Source of the DNA: SZUA-365 sp034002405
GTDB lineage: Bacteria > Bacteroidota > Ignavibacteria > SZUA-365
Direction: 5' to 3'
NCBI GenBank assembly: GCA_034002405.1
Contig: JAVFAS010000032.1
Coordinates: 1 to 38,674 of the forward strand
DNA: 38,674 nucleotides
The translations under genes and the position numbers were made by a program. Below, piece by piece: positions 1-8,115 of the stretch. Positions within the stretch are counted from its first letter, which is position 1. Each line of letters begins with the position of its first letter. Below the pieces are notes generated by a model. It saw only the letters and a list, made by a program, of their open reading frames with translations, had not been told where the DNA came from and ran no database searches.

Positions 1-2
1 AG

Positions 3-446
3 GATGACGCCGAGGTGCGTGCCCAACGCGCGCTGGTGCAAGAACTGGAGAAACAGGTGCCCGGCCTCGGCGACAACGAACTGAGCGGCTTGCTCGGACA
101 GGAGGGAACCGATCTGCCGGAGGAGGGTCTCAATTATCTGCGCCTCTACCGCGACATCGAAATCCTCAGCAAGCTGCAGGCCTTCCTGCTTCCGATGTAC
201 CAGCAGTCCATCATCGAAGAACAGAAGCAGATGCATGTGCTCGTGCCGCTCGACCTTCCTTCCGTCGCCGAACGCAAGGACCGTCCCAAGCGCTCGATCT
301 ACGTTCTCGCCGCCGGCTTTTCCGCCTTCGCGCTGGCAATGGCCTTCGTGCTGCTGCGCGAACGCTTCCATCATTACCGTACGGCGTATCCCGATGAATG
401 GGCGTCCGTGCGCCGTCACATGGGATTCCGGCGCGACGCGGAATGA
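3..446 (+). CDS. Wzz-like polysaccharide chain-length/co-polymerase protein, C-terminal fragment
   Basis: The frame is open to the left edge, so this is the last 147 residues of a gene that begins outside the window; the GTG at 15 is internal. What remains is a helical segment, then a stretch ending LVPLDLPSVAERKDRPKR, then one strong transmembrane helix (IYVLAAGFSAFALAMAFVLL) and a short basic cytoplasmic tail. A proline-containing segment just before a C-terminal membrane helix is the usual end of Wzz/Wzc-type polysaccharide co-polymerases, which set chain length of Wzy-dependent polymers in the inner membrane. No tyrosine-kinase domain follows, so it is Wzz-like or the membrane half of a split Wzc. 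Its stop overlaps the next start (ATGA at 443), so it is translationally coupled to the polymerase gene. The family is inferred from architecture and context. Confidence 0.7.
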   Translation, partial: DDAEVRAQRALVQELEKQVPGLGDNELSGLLGQEGTDLPEEGLNYLRLYRDIEILSKLQAFLLPMYQQSIIEEQKQMHVLVPLDLPSVAERKDRPKRSIYVLAAGFSAFALAMAFVLLRERFHHYRTAYPDEWASVRRHMGFRRDAE

Positions 447-1903
447 GCAGACTGCTCGCCATGATCGCGGGCGCCGACACGGCGCGGGGACATGACACGC
501 CGATTTCGAAAAAAGAGGTGGCGGTCTTTCTTTCCTCCCTGCTCGGCCTGATGGCCGCGGCCTTCTATCTGGAGCTGGAATATCCGTTATTCCTCGCCGT
601 GCTGGGTTCGCTGGCCGGACTGCTGGTGCTGCAAAGCGCCGTGGCGTGGATCGCGGTCTCCATTCTCGCCTTCACCGGTGTGTTCTGGACCCTGCAGGAA
701 GGCCTCACCCCGCCGGAAATTCTCCACACCGTCATCTATTATGGCGGACTCATCTGGTGGTTTTTCCACCGCATCGTCATCGCGCGAAAGCCCGTGCACT
801 GGACACTCGGCGGCATTCTCTCCGCCGCGCTCTTCCTCCAGATGGCGCTGATGGCGCCACTCTCCATTCTGTACGGCGCCGATCCCTATGTCTGGATGCG
901 CGAGCTGGTGATTGTCTCCACCGTGCTGATGCTCGTGCCCATCGCGCATGAATGCAACACCCGCGTCAAGCAGTACATCGTCGGTGCCGCGCTGCTCGCG
1001 ATGCTGTCCGCCTTCGCGCTCAAGAACCTGTTCCTCTACAAGCAGAAAGTCGTCGAGGCCGTCTGGATGTGGCAGGTGGGCGCCAGCCGCGCGGCCGAAA
1101 CCGCGTATCTCATTTTCGCGCTCGCGGTCTTCGGCGCCGCGCTGCTCGTCGCCGCCCGCGGCCGCGCGCAGCTGCTGCTCTGGGCCTCGCTGTTCACCCT
1201 CGGCGTCAGCGCCACCGTGCTCTCGTTCTACCGCACCATCTGGGTCGGCGCGCTGGCGAGTTATTTCTTCATGGCCGTGTTGATGGGACGCGATTTCTTC
1301 CGCCGTGCCGCGGGGTATGCCTCCATCGGACTCGTGGTCCTCGCCGCGATGTATCCGATCTTCCTCGCCGACGTCGTGCCGCTGGACGTGATGTGGGGAT
1401 CGATCAGCGAGCGCTTCGAATCCATCGGTTCATACCGGACCGACGTGTCCGTTACCAACCGCGACGCCGAGGCGCGCGCGATGCTCGATGATATCGGGGC
1501 GAACTGGCTGCTGGGCAAGGGCATCGCGACCACCATCCATTTCACCAAGCTCACCTCGATGACCACCATTTACCCGACGTGGACGCACAACGGGTATGCA
1601 TGGGTGCTCAATCATTACGGCATTCTCGGCACGCTGCTCATCTTCGGATCCTGGCTCGCCTACGCCGCGCTCGGCTGGCGCGTCGAGCGGCGGCTGCGGC
1701 GCGGGACCGGCGGTGACGCCGCCGACCGCTACCGCGTGCGCGCCCTCACCGCCGCGGGTGTCGCGCTCATCCTCGCCACCTTCATCATCTCGATCACCAT
1801 CAACCAGTTCATCAGCCACGAATCCGGCGTCATCATGGCTGTCATCTTCGGCCTGCTCGAAGCCTGGGGCAGGGAAACCGCGGATACCGGGGCAGGCGCA
1901 TGA
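443..1903 (+). CDS. O-antigen polymerase/ligase-like membrane protein (Wzy_C family)
   Basis: A 486-residue polytopic inner-membrane protein with about 11-12 hydrophobic segments. The start is taken as the ATG at 443, which overlaps the upstream stop as ATGA; the frame stays open to 398 but that would add an unlikely 15-residue extension. Family marks are the segment LSFYRTIWVGAL in the middle (the Ser/Arg-containing helix edge of the Wzy_C/WaaL domain), then a large periplasmic loop with LLGKGIATT and the motif WTHNGYAWVLNHYGILG, which resembles the conserved His-Asn-x-Tyr of O-antigen ligases and polymerases. These enzymes transfer polyprenyl-diphosphate-linked glycans in the periplasm. With a co-polymerase upstream and a flippase downstream, polymerase is more likely than ligase, but sequence alone does not separate them. 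Confidence 0.75.
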   Translation: MSRLLAMIAGADTARGHDTPISKKEVAVFLSSLLGLMAAAFYLELEYPLFLAVLGSLAGLLVLQSAVAWIAVSILAFTGVFWTLQEGLTPPEILHTVIYYGGLIWWFFHRIVIARKPVHWTLGGILSAALFLQMALMAPLSILYGADPYVWMRELVIVSTVLMLVPIAHECNTRVKQYIVGAALLAMLSAFALKNLFLYKQKVVEAVWMWQVGASRAAETAYLIFALAVFGAALLVAARGRAQLLLWASLFTLGVSATVLSFYRTIWVGALASYFFMAVLMGRDFFRRAAGYASIGLVVLAAMYPIFLADVVPLDVMWGSISERFESIGSYRTDVSVTNRDAEARAMLDDIGANWLLGKGIATTIHFTKLTSMTTIYPTWTHNGYAWVLNHYGILGTLLIFGSWLAYAALGWRVERRLRRGTGGDAADRYRVRALTAAGVALILATFIISITINQFISHESGVIMAVIFGLLEAWGRETADTGAGA

Positions 1904-3399
1904 CGGAGAGCAATCCATCCCCCTCCTCCGGCGTCCTTTCCCAGGGACTGATTTCCATGGCCGCCTACGGCGTCAATTCCGTGGCGAGTTTTTTCGCGGT
2001 GATCGGCATGATCCGTCTGCTGGGACGCGACGACTGGGGCCTCTTCGCCCTCGCCATCCAGATCATCGCGTTCACCTCCATGATCGCCGACTTCGGCATT
2101 GGTCCGGTGATCATGCGGCGGCTCGCGATCGCGCCCGGACGCGCGGCGAGCATCGTGCTCGAGGCCACCACCTCGCGACTGCTGCTGCTCGTCCCGACCT
2201 GGATCGTGAGTCTGCTCGTCGGCTGGTGGCTCGCACCGGGGTGGGAATTCTTCCTCCTGCTCAACCTGATGCTGGTGAATCTCGTCATCTCGGCGAAGGT
2301 CCCCGTGCTCCGCGGCACGCTCGAATCATTCTACCGGTCGCAGTCCCGCATGGCCCTCCCCACCGTGACCACCGCCGTCGACGCGCTGATGCTGCTCGCG
2401 ATGGTGCTGGTCGTCCCGGCCTCCTTTCACGATCCCGTCCGCGCGATGGTACTGTACACCGCGAGCAATCTGCTCGGCGCCCTGTGGCTCGGCGTGGCCG
2501 GCTGGCGTTTCATCCGGCGCCTCAACACCGAGTCCGTGCGGGTGACCGTGCCCGGCATGCGCGAACTGCTCGCGACCTCCGCCCCGCTGGCGGTGTTCCT
2601 CATCCTCAACGCATTGCACATCACCATCGACTCGATCTACCTCAAGCATTTCCACGGCGATGCCGCGGTCGGACTGTTCAACGCCGCGCTGCGCATCATG
2701 ACCCCGCTGTCGATTTTCCCCGCCATCATCACCATCTCCGCGGCGCCCTATTTCGCGCGCGCATCCGTGGCCGAGGACGACGAGCAGCGCGCGCGGATGT
2801 CCCGGCTCTTCTCCCTCTCGGTGAAAACGCTGCTGATCGGATCCGTCCTGCTCTCCGGTTTCGGAGTGACGAATGCGAAACTCCTTTTACATGCCGCCTT
2901 CGGCGGGAAATTCGACGACGCCGCGCTGCCGATGATGTTGCTGTTCGCGCTGTTCCTCCCGATGTCGCTGAACATCTTCCTCGTCGAACTCAACAACGCG
3001 CGGGGACGGCTGCGCGAGAACACCCGTTTCGCGGCCATTCTCGCCGCGGTGAGTTGCGTCTCCGGCGTGTTCCTCATCTCCGCTCACGCCGCGCCCGGTG
3101 CCGCGGTCGCGAAATTTCTCGCCATCCTCGCCGGACTCGCCTTCCTCATCTTCCATTCCCGCGAAGGCATCGCCGTCGCCATGAAGCCCCTCGCCGCGAA
3201 AAGCGCGCTGCTGCTCATCGCGCTCGTCGGCGTCCGTCTCCTGCTGGATGCACAGCACTGGCTGCTCTCCAACACCGCCGCCCTGCTCGCCTTCCTCGTC
3301 GCGCTCATCCTCCTGCGCGTCTATTCCGCCGACGAACTCGCCCAATGGCGCGCCCAGTTCGCCTCCCTGCTTCGCCGCACCCCCGGAGGCACGGCATGA
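1900..3399 (+). CDS. Wzx-like polysaccharide flippase (MATE/MurJ-type superfamily)
   Basis: A 499-residue membrane protein with about 12-14 hydrophobic helices. It starts at an ATGA overlap with the polymerase gene. The first 60 residues (SQGLISMAAYGVNSVASFFAVIG, then a segment ending in LLGRDDWGLFALA) match the opening helix pair of polysaccharide biosynthesis proteins of the Wzx/MOP superfamily, and a second related helix bundle begins near ELLATSAPLAVFLILNALHITIDS. Wzx proteins flip undecaprenyl-diphosphate-linked repeat units across the inner membrane to Wzy. The order co-polymerase, polymerase, flippase supports a Wzx/Wzy-dependent pathway rather than an ABC-transporter one. No truncation or frameshift is seen, and the length is normal for the family. 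Confidence 0.85.
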   Translation: MTESNPSPSSGVLSQGLISMAAYGVNSVASFFAVIGMIRLLGRDDWGLFALAIQIIAFTSMIADFGIGPVIMRRLAIAPGRAASIVLEATTSRLLLLVPTWIVSLLVGWWLAPGWEFFLLLNLMLVNLVISAKVPVLRGTLESFYRSQSRMALPTVTTAVDALMLLAMVLVVPASFHDPVRAMVLYTASNLLGALWLGVAGWRFIRRLNTESVRVTVPGMRELLATSAPLAVFLILNALHITIDSIYLKHFHGDAAVGLFNAALRIMTPLSIFPAIITISAAPYFARASVAEDDEQRARMSRLFSLSVKTLLIGSVLLSGFGVTNAKLLLHAAFGGKFDDAALPMMLLFALFLPMSLNIFLVELNNARGRLRENTRFAAILAAVSCVSGVFLISAHAAPGAAVAKFLAILAGLAFLIFHSREGIAVAMKPLAAKSALLLIALVGVRLLLDAQHWLLSNTAALLAFLVALILLRVYSADELAQWRAQFASLLRRTPGGTA

Positions 3400-4502
3400 G
3401 CATCTCTTCCCGTCCCGAAGGGGCGGCACACAACCGTTCCCCGGACTTCTCCCGCATCACGGCGGGAATCCTCTCCTTCAATCGAAAGGAAGATTTGCGG
3501 AGGACCTTGACGGCGGTCCTCGCGATCCCGGGCTTGCGGGTGCTGGTCATCGACAACGCCTCGACGGACGGAACGCGGGAAATGCTGATTCATGATTTCC
3601 GGATGAACATTTCCGATCTGACCCCCGCCTCCCCGGACGTACGCCCCGGACTGGGCTACGCCGCCCCTTCGGGGCGCGAGAGCGACACCGCTGCGAACCT
3701 CGAGGATGCCACCCCTTCGGGCCGGGAGGGTGACACCGCTGCGAACCTCGAGGATGCCACCCCTGCCGGACTGATGTGTTTGGAACGGAATATTGGAATA
3801 GCGGCGCGGAATATCTTTTTCGAGGTGGTGGAGACGGAGTTTCTGCTGACGCTGGACGATGATTCGTGGCCGCGGAGCGGGGAGGATGTGGCGCGAATGC
3901 TGGCGGGGATGGATGGGGATGAACGCGTGGCGTCGGTCTGTGCGTCCTGCGTGCACCCGGACACGGGTGTGGCGGAGACGCAGGGTATCGAGCGCTTCGC
4001 CTCGGGCGGGAACGCGGCGTCGGGCTATGATGTGGTGAATATCGCGGCGGGGGGAACGCTGCTGCGGATGGCGGCCGTGCGCCAGACGCATGGCTATGGG
4101 GCGGAGTTTTTCTGGGGTCGCGAGGAGAATGATCTCGCGTTCCAGCTCCTCCAGCACGGATGGCGCGTGACGTATGATCCCCGCGCGGTGGTGTGGCATG
4201 CACTGTCCCCGGCGGGACGCCAGAAGTATGATCGCCTGCGTTTCGTCACGCGCAACAGCCTCTGGCTGCTGTGGAAGTATTTTCCGCTCTCCGCCGCCGT
4301 GCCGGTGTCGCTGCTGTATGCCGTGCGGCGGATGCTGCCGATCGTGAAGGATCCCCGCCGCACGGGCGCGGTGCTGGGCGGACTCGCCGAAGGCTACGGC
4401 GGCCTGCGTGCGCGGCGGCGCCTCCCGGAGAACACGCGTCGCTTCACGCTGCGCGAAAGCTGGTTTCATCGCGGATGGTTTCTGAAATTGCTGTATGAGT
4501 AA
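3396..4502 (+). CDS. Family 2 glycosyltransferase with an in-frame repeat insertion
   Basis: A 368-residue GT-A fold glycosyltransferase, started at the ATG in the ATGA overlap at 3396-3399; the frame is open far upstream but that is inside the flippase gene. The N-terminus (ITAGILSFNRKEDLRRTL, then VIDNASTDGT) and the segment NIGIAARN...FLLTLDDDSWP are classic GT2 nucleotide-binding and metal-binding (DDD) elements. The acceptor part contains GREENDLAFQLLQHGWRVTYDP, typical of rhamnosyltransferase-like GT2 enzymes. Between VIDNASTDGT and NIGIAAR, where GT2 proteins normally have about 15-25 residues, there are about 75. The extra block holds two tandem 16-residue copies (residues 90-105 and 106-121) plus a partial third, encoded by a 48-bp repeat. 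It probably forms a surface loop, so the enzyme may still work. The sugar specificity is unknown. Confidence 0.85.
   Translation: MSISSRPEGAAHNRSPDFSRITAGILSFNRKEDLRRTLTAVLAIPGLRVLVIDNASTDGTREMLIHDFRMNISDLTPASPDVRPGLGYAAPSGRESDTAANLEDATPSGREGDTAANLEDATPAGLMCLERNIGIAARNIFFEVVETEFLLTLDDDSWPRSGEDVARMLAGMDGDERVASVCASCVHPDTGVAETQGIERFASGGNAASGYDVVNIAAGGTLLRMAAVRQTHGYGAEFFWGREENDLAFQLLQHGWRVTYDPRAVVWHALSPAGRQKYDRLRFVTRNSLWLLWKYFPLSAAVPVSLLYAVRRMLPIVKDPRRTGAVLGGLAEGYGGLRARRRLPENTRRFTLRESWFHRGWFLKLLYE
3663..3758 (+). repeat. 48-bp tandem doublet inside the GT2 gene
   Basis: Copies at 3663-3710 and 3711-3758 match at 43 of 48 positions, and a third copy breaks off after about 11 bases at 3769. Each unit begins with a C-rich/G-rich inverted repeat (CCCCTTCGGGG in copy 1) and ends in GAACCTCGAGGATGCC. 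As 48 is divisible by 3, the reading frame is kept and each copy encodes 16 residues (APSGRESDTAANLEDA, then TPSGREGDTAANLEDA). The unit looks like a short dispersed palindromic element that has landed in a gene; whether it occurs elsewhere in the genome cannot be seen here. Confidence 0.9.
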
Positions 4503-5715
4503 GACGCTCGATATCCTCCAGATCGCCCCGCGCATTCCGTGGCCGGTCACCGATGGCAGCGCGATCGGAATCTATCACATCACGCGCGCCGTGGCGGCAC
4601 GGGGACACCGCGTGACGTTCGTCGCCTATGCGGAACGCGATGCGCCGGAACACGCCGCGGGGGACATGGCGTCCTTCTGCGATCTCGAGATCGTGGTGCA
4701 CGACACGCGCAACTCTCCCGCACGCGTGCTGCGCAATCTCTTTTCCGATCTACCGTATCCGATTTCGAAGTATCAGAGCTCAGCGATGTTCGCGCGGCTC
4801 GATGCGCTCTGCGCGCGGCGGCATTTCGATATCATGCATGTGGACCACGCGCAGATGGCGGCTTACGGCCGCTATGTGCACGAGAAGTACGGAATTCCCT
4901 ACGTGCTGCGCGAACATAATTTCGAAACGACGATCTACCGCCGTCACGCCGAGCGCGCGCGGTTGCTGCCGCTGCGCTGGTACTTCGGCCTGCAGGCCGC
5001 ACGGCTGCTGCGCTATGAAACGCGGGAGGTCGCGGTGCCGGATGTCGTGGCCGCGATCACACGCGAGGATGCAACGGAGATCGCGCGGGCGCGCGGAGCG
5101 GGGGAGGACGGGAATGAGGCGCGCATCATGGTCATTCCCGCCGGAGTGGATTGCGCGGCGGTGCGGCCGAGTAGCGCCGAACCCGATCCCGCGCATGTGG
5201 TGATCGTGGGTCCGCTGGTCTGGGCGCCCAATGCCGATGCCGCGACGTGGTTCGCCGACGAGATCTGGCCGCGCATTGCCGCGGCGGAACCCGCGGCGCG
5301 CTGCACCGTGGCGGGACTGGGTCCCCCCCGCCGCCTGCGCGCGCGCGAAACCGCGCGACTGCGCTTCCCGGGCTTCGTCGACGATTACGAGACCCTGCTG
5401 CGCTCCGCCACCGTGATGGCCGTGCCGCTGCGCATCGGCGGCGGGATGCGCGTCAAGCTGCTCGAATTCTTCGCGCGCGGCAAGGCCGTGGTGTCCACCG
5501 GCATCGGTGCCGAAGGCAACGCCGCCCGGGCGGATCGTGAATACCTGCGCGCGGACACGGCGGCGGACTTCGCCGAGGCGGTGCTGCTGTTGTTGCGGGA
5601 CGAAGCACGGCGCCGCGCGCTGGGCATGGCGGCACGCGCGCTGGTGGAGCGGGAGTACGACTGGACCCGCATTGGCGCGCAGTTCGAAATGGCCTATCTT
5701 GCGGCCATCGCATGA
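4495..5715 (+). CDS. Family 4-type (GT-B) glycosyltransferase
   Basis: A 406-residue GT-B glycosyltransferase. The ATG at 4495 overlaps the end of the preceding gene by eight bases. The N-terminal half opens with LDILQIAPRIPWPVTDGSAIGIYHI, the glycine-rich acceptor-side loop of GT4 enzymes; the C-terminal half has VIVGPLVWAPNADAATWFADEIWP and the donor-site motif running from KLLEFFARGKAVVSTGIG to AEGN (about residues 320-343), the E-x7-E-like signature region. Family members transfer sugars from nucleotide-sugar donors to lipid-linked acceptors on the cytoplasmic face of the inner membrane. It sits between two GT2 genes and probably adds one sugar of the repeat unit. Donor and acceptor cannot be read from sequence; a GDP-heptose donor is possible given the genes downstream but is only a guess. 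Confidence 0.85.
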   Translation: MSKTLDILQIAPRIPWPVTDGSAIGIYHITRAVAARGHRVTFVAYAERDAPEHAAGDMASFCDLEIVVHDTRNSPARVLRNLFSDLPYPISKYQSSAMFARLDALCARRHFDIMHVDHAQMAAYGRYVHEKYGIPYVLREHNFETTIYRRHAERARLLPLRWYFGLQAARLLRYETREVAVPDVVAAITREDATEIARARGAGEDGNEARIMVIPAGVDCAAVRPSSAEPDPAHVVIVGPLVWAPNADAATWFADEIWPRIAAAEPAARCTVAGLGPPRRLRARETARLRFPGFVDDYETLLRSATVMAVPLRIGGGMRVKLLEFFARGKAVVSTGIGAEGNAARADREYLRADTAADFAEAVLLLLRDEARRRALGMAARALVEREYDWTRIGAQFEMAYLAAIA

Positions 5716-6887
5716 ACACGTTCGAATATATCGGTCTCGGACTCGGCGCGCTGGCGCTCCTCGCCCTGCTGACCACCTATGCGTTGTATCCCGCCGCGAT
5801 GGCGCTGCTCGCGACAGTGCGCAGGCGTCCCTGGCGCCGCGACGAGGAGTTGCTTCCCCCCGTCACCATGGTCGTCGCGGCCTACAACGAAGCCGGACTG
5901 ATCGCGGAGAAAATCGCCAATTTCCACGCCCTCGATTATCCCGCCGACCGCCTCTTCCTCGTCCTCGGTTCCGACGGCAGCAGCGACGGGACGAATGACA
6001 TCCTCACCCGTCACGCCGACGGCGAGCGCGTGCGCGCCTTCCTCTACGATCGCGGCGGAAAGATGAAAACCGTCAACCGTCTCGTGGAGACCGTCCACAC
6101 TCCCTATATCGTATTTTCGGATGCGAATACCATGTACGAGCCGCATTCCATCCGCCGGCTCATGCGGCATTTCGCCGACCCGTCCATCGGCGGCGTCTGC
6201 GGCAACCTGCGGCTCACGCCGGTGAGTCAGAGCGTGGGCGGCGCGGGCGAGTCGACGTACTGGAGTTTCGAGAACATGATCAAGCGCTGGGAGGGCGAGG
6301 TCATTTCCACACTGGGCGCGTCGGGCGGCATTTACGCCATCCGCCGCGAGCTGTATGAAACCCAGCCCGAGGGGACGCAAGTGGCGGACGACTTCCTTCT
6401 CCCGCTGCGCATCCTGCGGCGCGGTCATCGATTCGTGTTCGACGCCGACGCCGTGGGCGTGGAGGGCACCGAGCCCTCGATGCGCCGCGAGTTCCGCCGC
6501 AAGATCCGCGTCGGCATCGGCACGCTCAACACCATGCGCGCGCTGGCGCCGGTGCTGCGCGGACTCCCGTTCTCCGTCCGCGCGATGCTCTTCGCGCACA
6601 AGTGGCTGCGATGGACCGCCCCGTTTTTCATGCTCTTCCTCATCATTCTCATTCCCATCTTGTCCGGCATCGACTGGGTACACGATTTCTTCTTCCTTCC
6701 GATGCTCGGATTCCTTCTCCTCGCTCTCGTCGGCTGGATCGCCGAATTGTTCGACCGGCGACTTGGGGTCTTTTCCCTCCCGTTTTATTTCATGGCCATC
6801 AATACCGCGCTGTTCATTGCGTGGTTCAAGATCGCGCAAGCCCATCGCAATGCGACGTGGGAGAGGGACGATCGGCGCGGGGTTTGA
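5712..6887 (+). CDS. Membrane-anchored processive-type family 2 glycosyltransferase
   Basis: A 391-residue protein that starts at an ATGA overlap with the previous gene. It has one N-terminal transmembrane helix (about residues 5-30), a cytoplasmic GT2 domain with VTMVVAAYNEAGLIAEKI, GSDGSSDGT and SDANTMYEP, the later motif GTQVADDFLLPLRILRRG, and RRKIRVGIGTL at the place where processive enzymes carry a Q/R-x-x-R-W-like element. Three to four C-terminal membrane helices follow (about 295-380). This is the architecture of cellulose-synthase/NodC-like and cyclic-glucan-type transferases, though such folds are also used for single-sugar transfer in EPS clusters. It is the last gene before a 222-base spacer, so it may end the first transcription unit. 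Confidence 0.85.
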   Translation: MNTFEYIGLGLGALALLALLTTYALYPAAMALLATVRRRPWRRDEELLPPVTMVVAAYNEAGLIAEKIANFHALDYPADRLFLVLGSDGSSDGTNDILTRHADGERVRAFLYDRGGKMKTVNRLVETVHTPYIVFSDANTMYEPHSIRRLMRHFADPSIGGVCGNLRLTPVSQSVGGAGESTYWSFENMIKRWEGEVISTLGASGGIYAIRRELYETQPEGTQVADDFLLPLRILRRGHRFVFDADAVGVEGTEPSMRREFRRKIRVGIGTLNTMRALAPVLRGLPFSVRAMLFAHKWLRWTAPFFMLFLIILIPILSGIDWVHDFFFLPMLGFLLLALVGWIAELFDRRLGVFSLPFYFMAINTALFIAWFKIAQAHRNATWERDDRRGV

Positions 6888-6967
6888 TCGCAAACGCGGG
6901 GTTGTCGGCTATCTCGTTTCCGTTTCCATATCTCTTACGTCGCAATCGATTTCCTAATCGATTTCGC

Positions 6968-7023
6968 AATCGAGATCGAGATCGCCATCGATATCGATGG
7001 CGATGGCGATGGCGATCTCGATT
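6968..7023 (+). repeat. Long palindrome / hexamer-rich hairpin in the spacer before the heptose block
   Basis: The 222-base spacer 6888-7109 contains low-complexity DNA built from ATCGAT, GATCGA and GGCGAT steps. Its centre is a perfect 24-bp palindrome (6981-7004; half-site ATCGCCATCGAT). It is flanked by complementary outer arms AATCGAGATC (6968-6977) and GATCTCGATT (7014-7023), with a 3/9-base internal loop. No T-run follows, so a standard intrinsic terminator is not supported. It may be a cruciform, a protein-binding array or replication-slippage product. An AT-rich stretch follows (about 7031-7075) that could hold the promoter of the next operon, but no confident -35/-10 pair was recognised. 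Confidence 0.75.
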
Positions 7024-7109
7024 CACCCCGATATTTTCAGTATATTGAGAGTCTGAATATTCTTCCGATCAAAGAAAAAAGCCCCCCAAAACAACATTCG
7101 CGATACAAC

Positions 7110-8105
7110 TTGCTCGTCATCCGCACCCCATTTCGCCTGCCCCTTGGCGGCGGCGGCTCCGATCTTCCCGCGTACTATGAAAAGTATGGCGGAAAGCTGA
7201 TCACCGCGGCGGTGAACAAGTACATGTTCATCAGTCTCAACCAGCCCGCGATTGTCAACAAGATCAAGATCAACTACAACCGCACGGAAGTGGTGGATCC
7301 GGAGCAGATCGAGGATATCCAGCACGAACTGGTGCGCGAAGCGCTGAAATGGCTGGACTTCCGCCGTCCGCTGGAAATCAGTTCGATGGCCGATCTCTCG
7401 GCGGGAACGGGAATGGGGTCGTCGAGCGCCTATACTGTCGGACTCTGGAAGGGCCTCAATACCCTGCTGCGACGGGACCTCGGAACGCAGCAGCTGGCGG
7501 AGGATGCCTGCCGCATCGAGATCGAACGGGCGGGCAAGCCGATCGGCAAGCAGGACCAGTATGCCGCGGCCTACGGCGGCATTCTCGCAATGGATATCGA
7601 TCGGGATGGCACCGTGCATCCGCGTCCGCTGCAGCTCGAAAGCGAGGTCGTCGCCGAACTCGAACACCGGCTGCTGATGTTCTACACCGGCATCCAGCGC
7701 GATGCGAATGTGATTCTCGCCGAACAGGGTCAGAAGGTCGCGGTGTCGGAGGAGGAGGCCACGCGCGGCATGCATGAAATCAAACGCATCGGTGAGGAGA
7801 TCGGCGCGGCGCTGACGGCCGGCGATCTCGACGCCTTCGGCGGCCTGATGCACCGGCACTGGACGGTGAAAAAGACCATTTCCTCCAAAATGTCCGATCC
7901 CACCATCGACGCGTGGTACGACCTGGCGCTGCGCAGCGGCGCGCTGGGCGGCAAGCTCATGGGCGCGGGCGGCGGCGGCTTCCTGCTGTTCTGCGCCGCC
8001 CCGGGCCGGCGCCGCGAACTGCGTGAGGCGCTCTGCGGCGCGGGACTCCGCTTCATGGATTTCCGCTTCGACTGGGAAGGAAGTAAAGTTCTCGTGAATT
8101 TCTGA
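7110..8105 (+). CDS. hddA: D-glycero-D-manno-heptose 7-phosphate kinase (GHMP family)
   Basis: A 331-residue GHMP kinase. The only start that gives the family N-terminus is TTG at 7110; no ATG lies upstream in frame and no strong Shine-Dalgarno is seen. Signatures are the opening VIRTPFRLPLGGGGSDLPAYY, the ATP-binding glycine/serine loop LSAGTGMGSSSAYTVGL (about 97-113), and the C-terminal motif GGKLMGAGGGGFLL (about 284-297). The GGGGSDLP opening resembles HddA and L-fucose/heptose kinases rather than galactokinases. HddA phosphorylates D-glycero-D-manno-heptose 7-phosphate at O1 to the alpha-1,7-bisphosphate in the GDP-heptose route. GmhA-, GmhB- and nucleotidyltransferase-like genes within the next 6 kb strongly support the assignment. 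It opens the second, densely packed transcription unit. Confidence 0.85.
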   Translation: MLVIRTPFRLPLGGGGSDLPAYYEKYGGKLITAAVNKYMFISLNQPAIVNKIKINYNRTEVVDPEQIEDIQHELVREALKWLDFRRPLEISSMADLSAGTGMGSSSAYTVGLWKGLNTLLRRDLGTQQLAEDACRIEIERAGKPIGKQDQYAAAYGGILAMDIDRDGTVHPRPLQLESEVVAELEHRLLMFYTGIQRDANVILAEQGQKVAVSEEEATRGMHEIKRIGEEIGAALTAGDLDAFGGLMHRHWTVKKTISSKMSDPTIDAWYDLALRSGALGGKLMGAGGGGFLLFCAAPGRRRELREALCGAGLRFMDFRFDWEGSKVLVNF

Positions 8106-8115
8106 GACCGCGCGC

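Noticed and set aside
1596..3395. Long upstream extension of the GT2 reading frame
   Set aside because: This part is antisense-like arginine-rich translation inside the polymerase and flippase genes. The GT2 fold begins right after ATG 3396, which is in an ATGA overlap.
6968..7023. Intrinsic terminator of the first operon
   Set aside because: The hairpin is strong but is not followed by a T-run on either strand; only a palindromic repeat is claimed.
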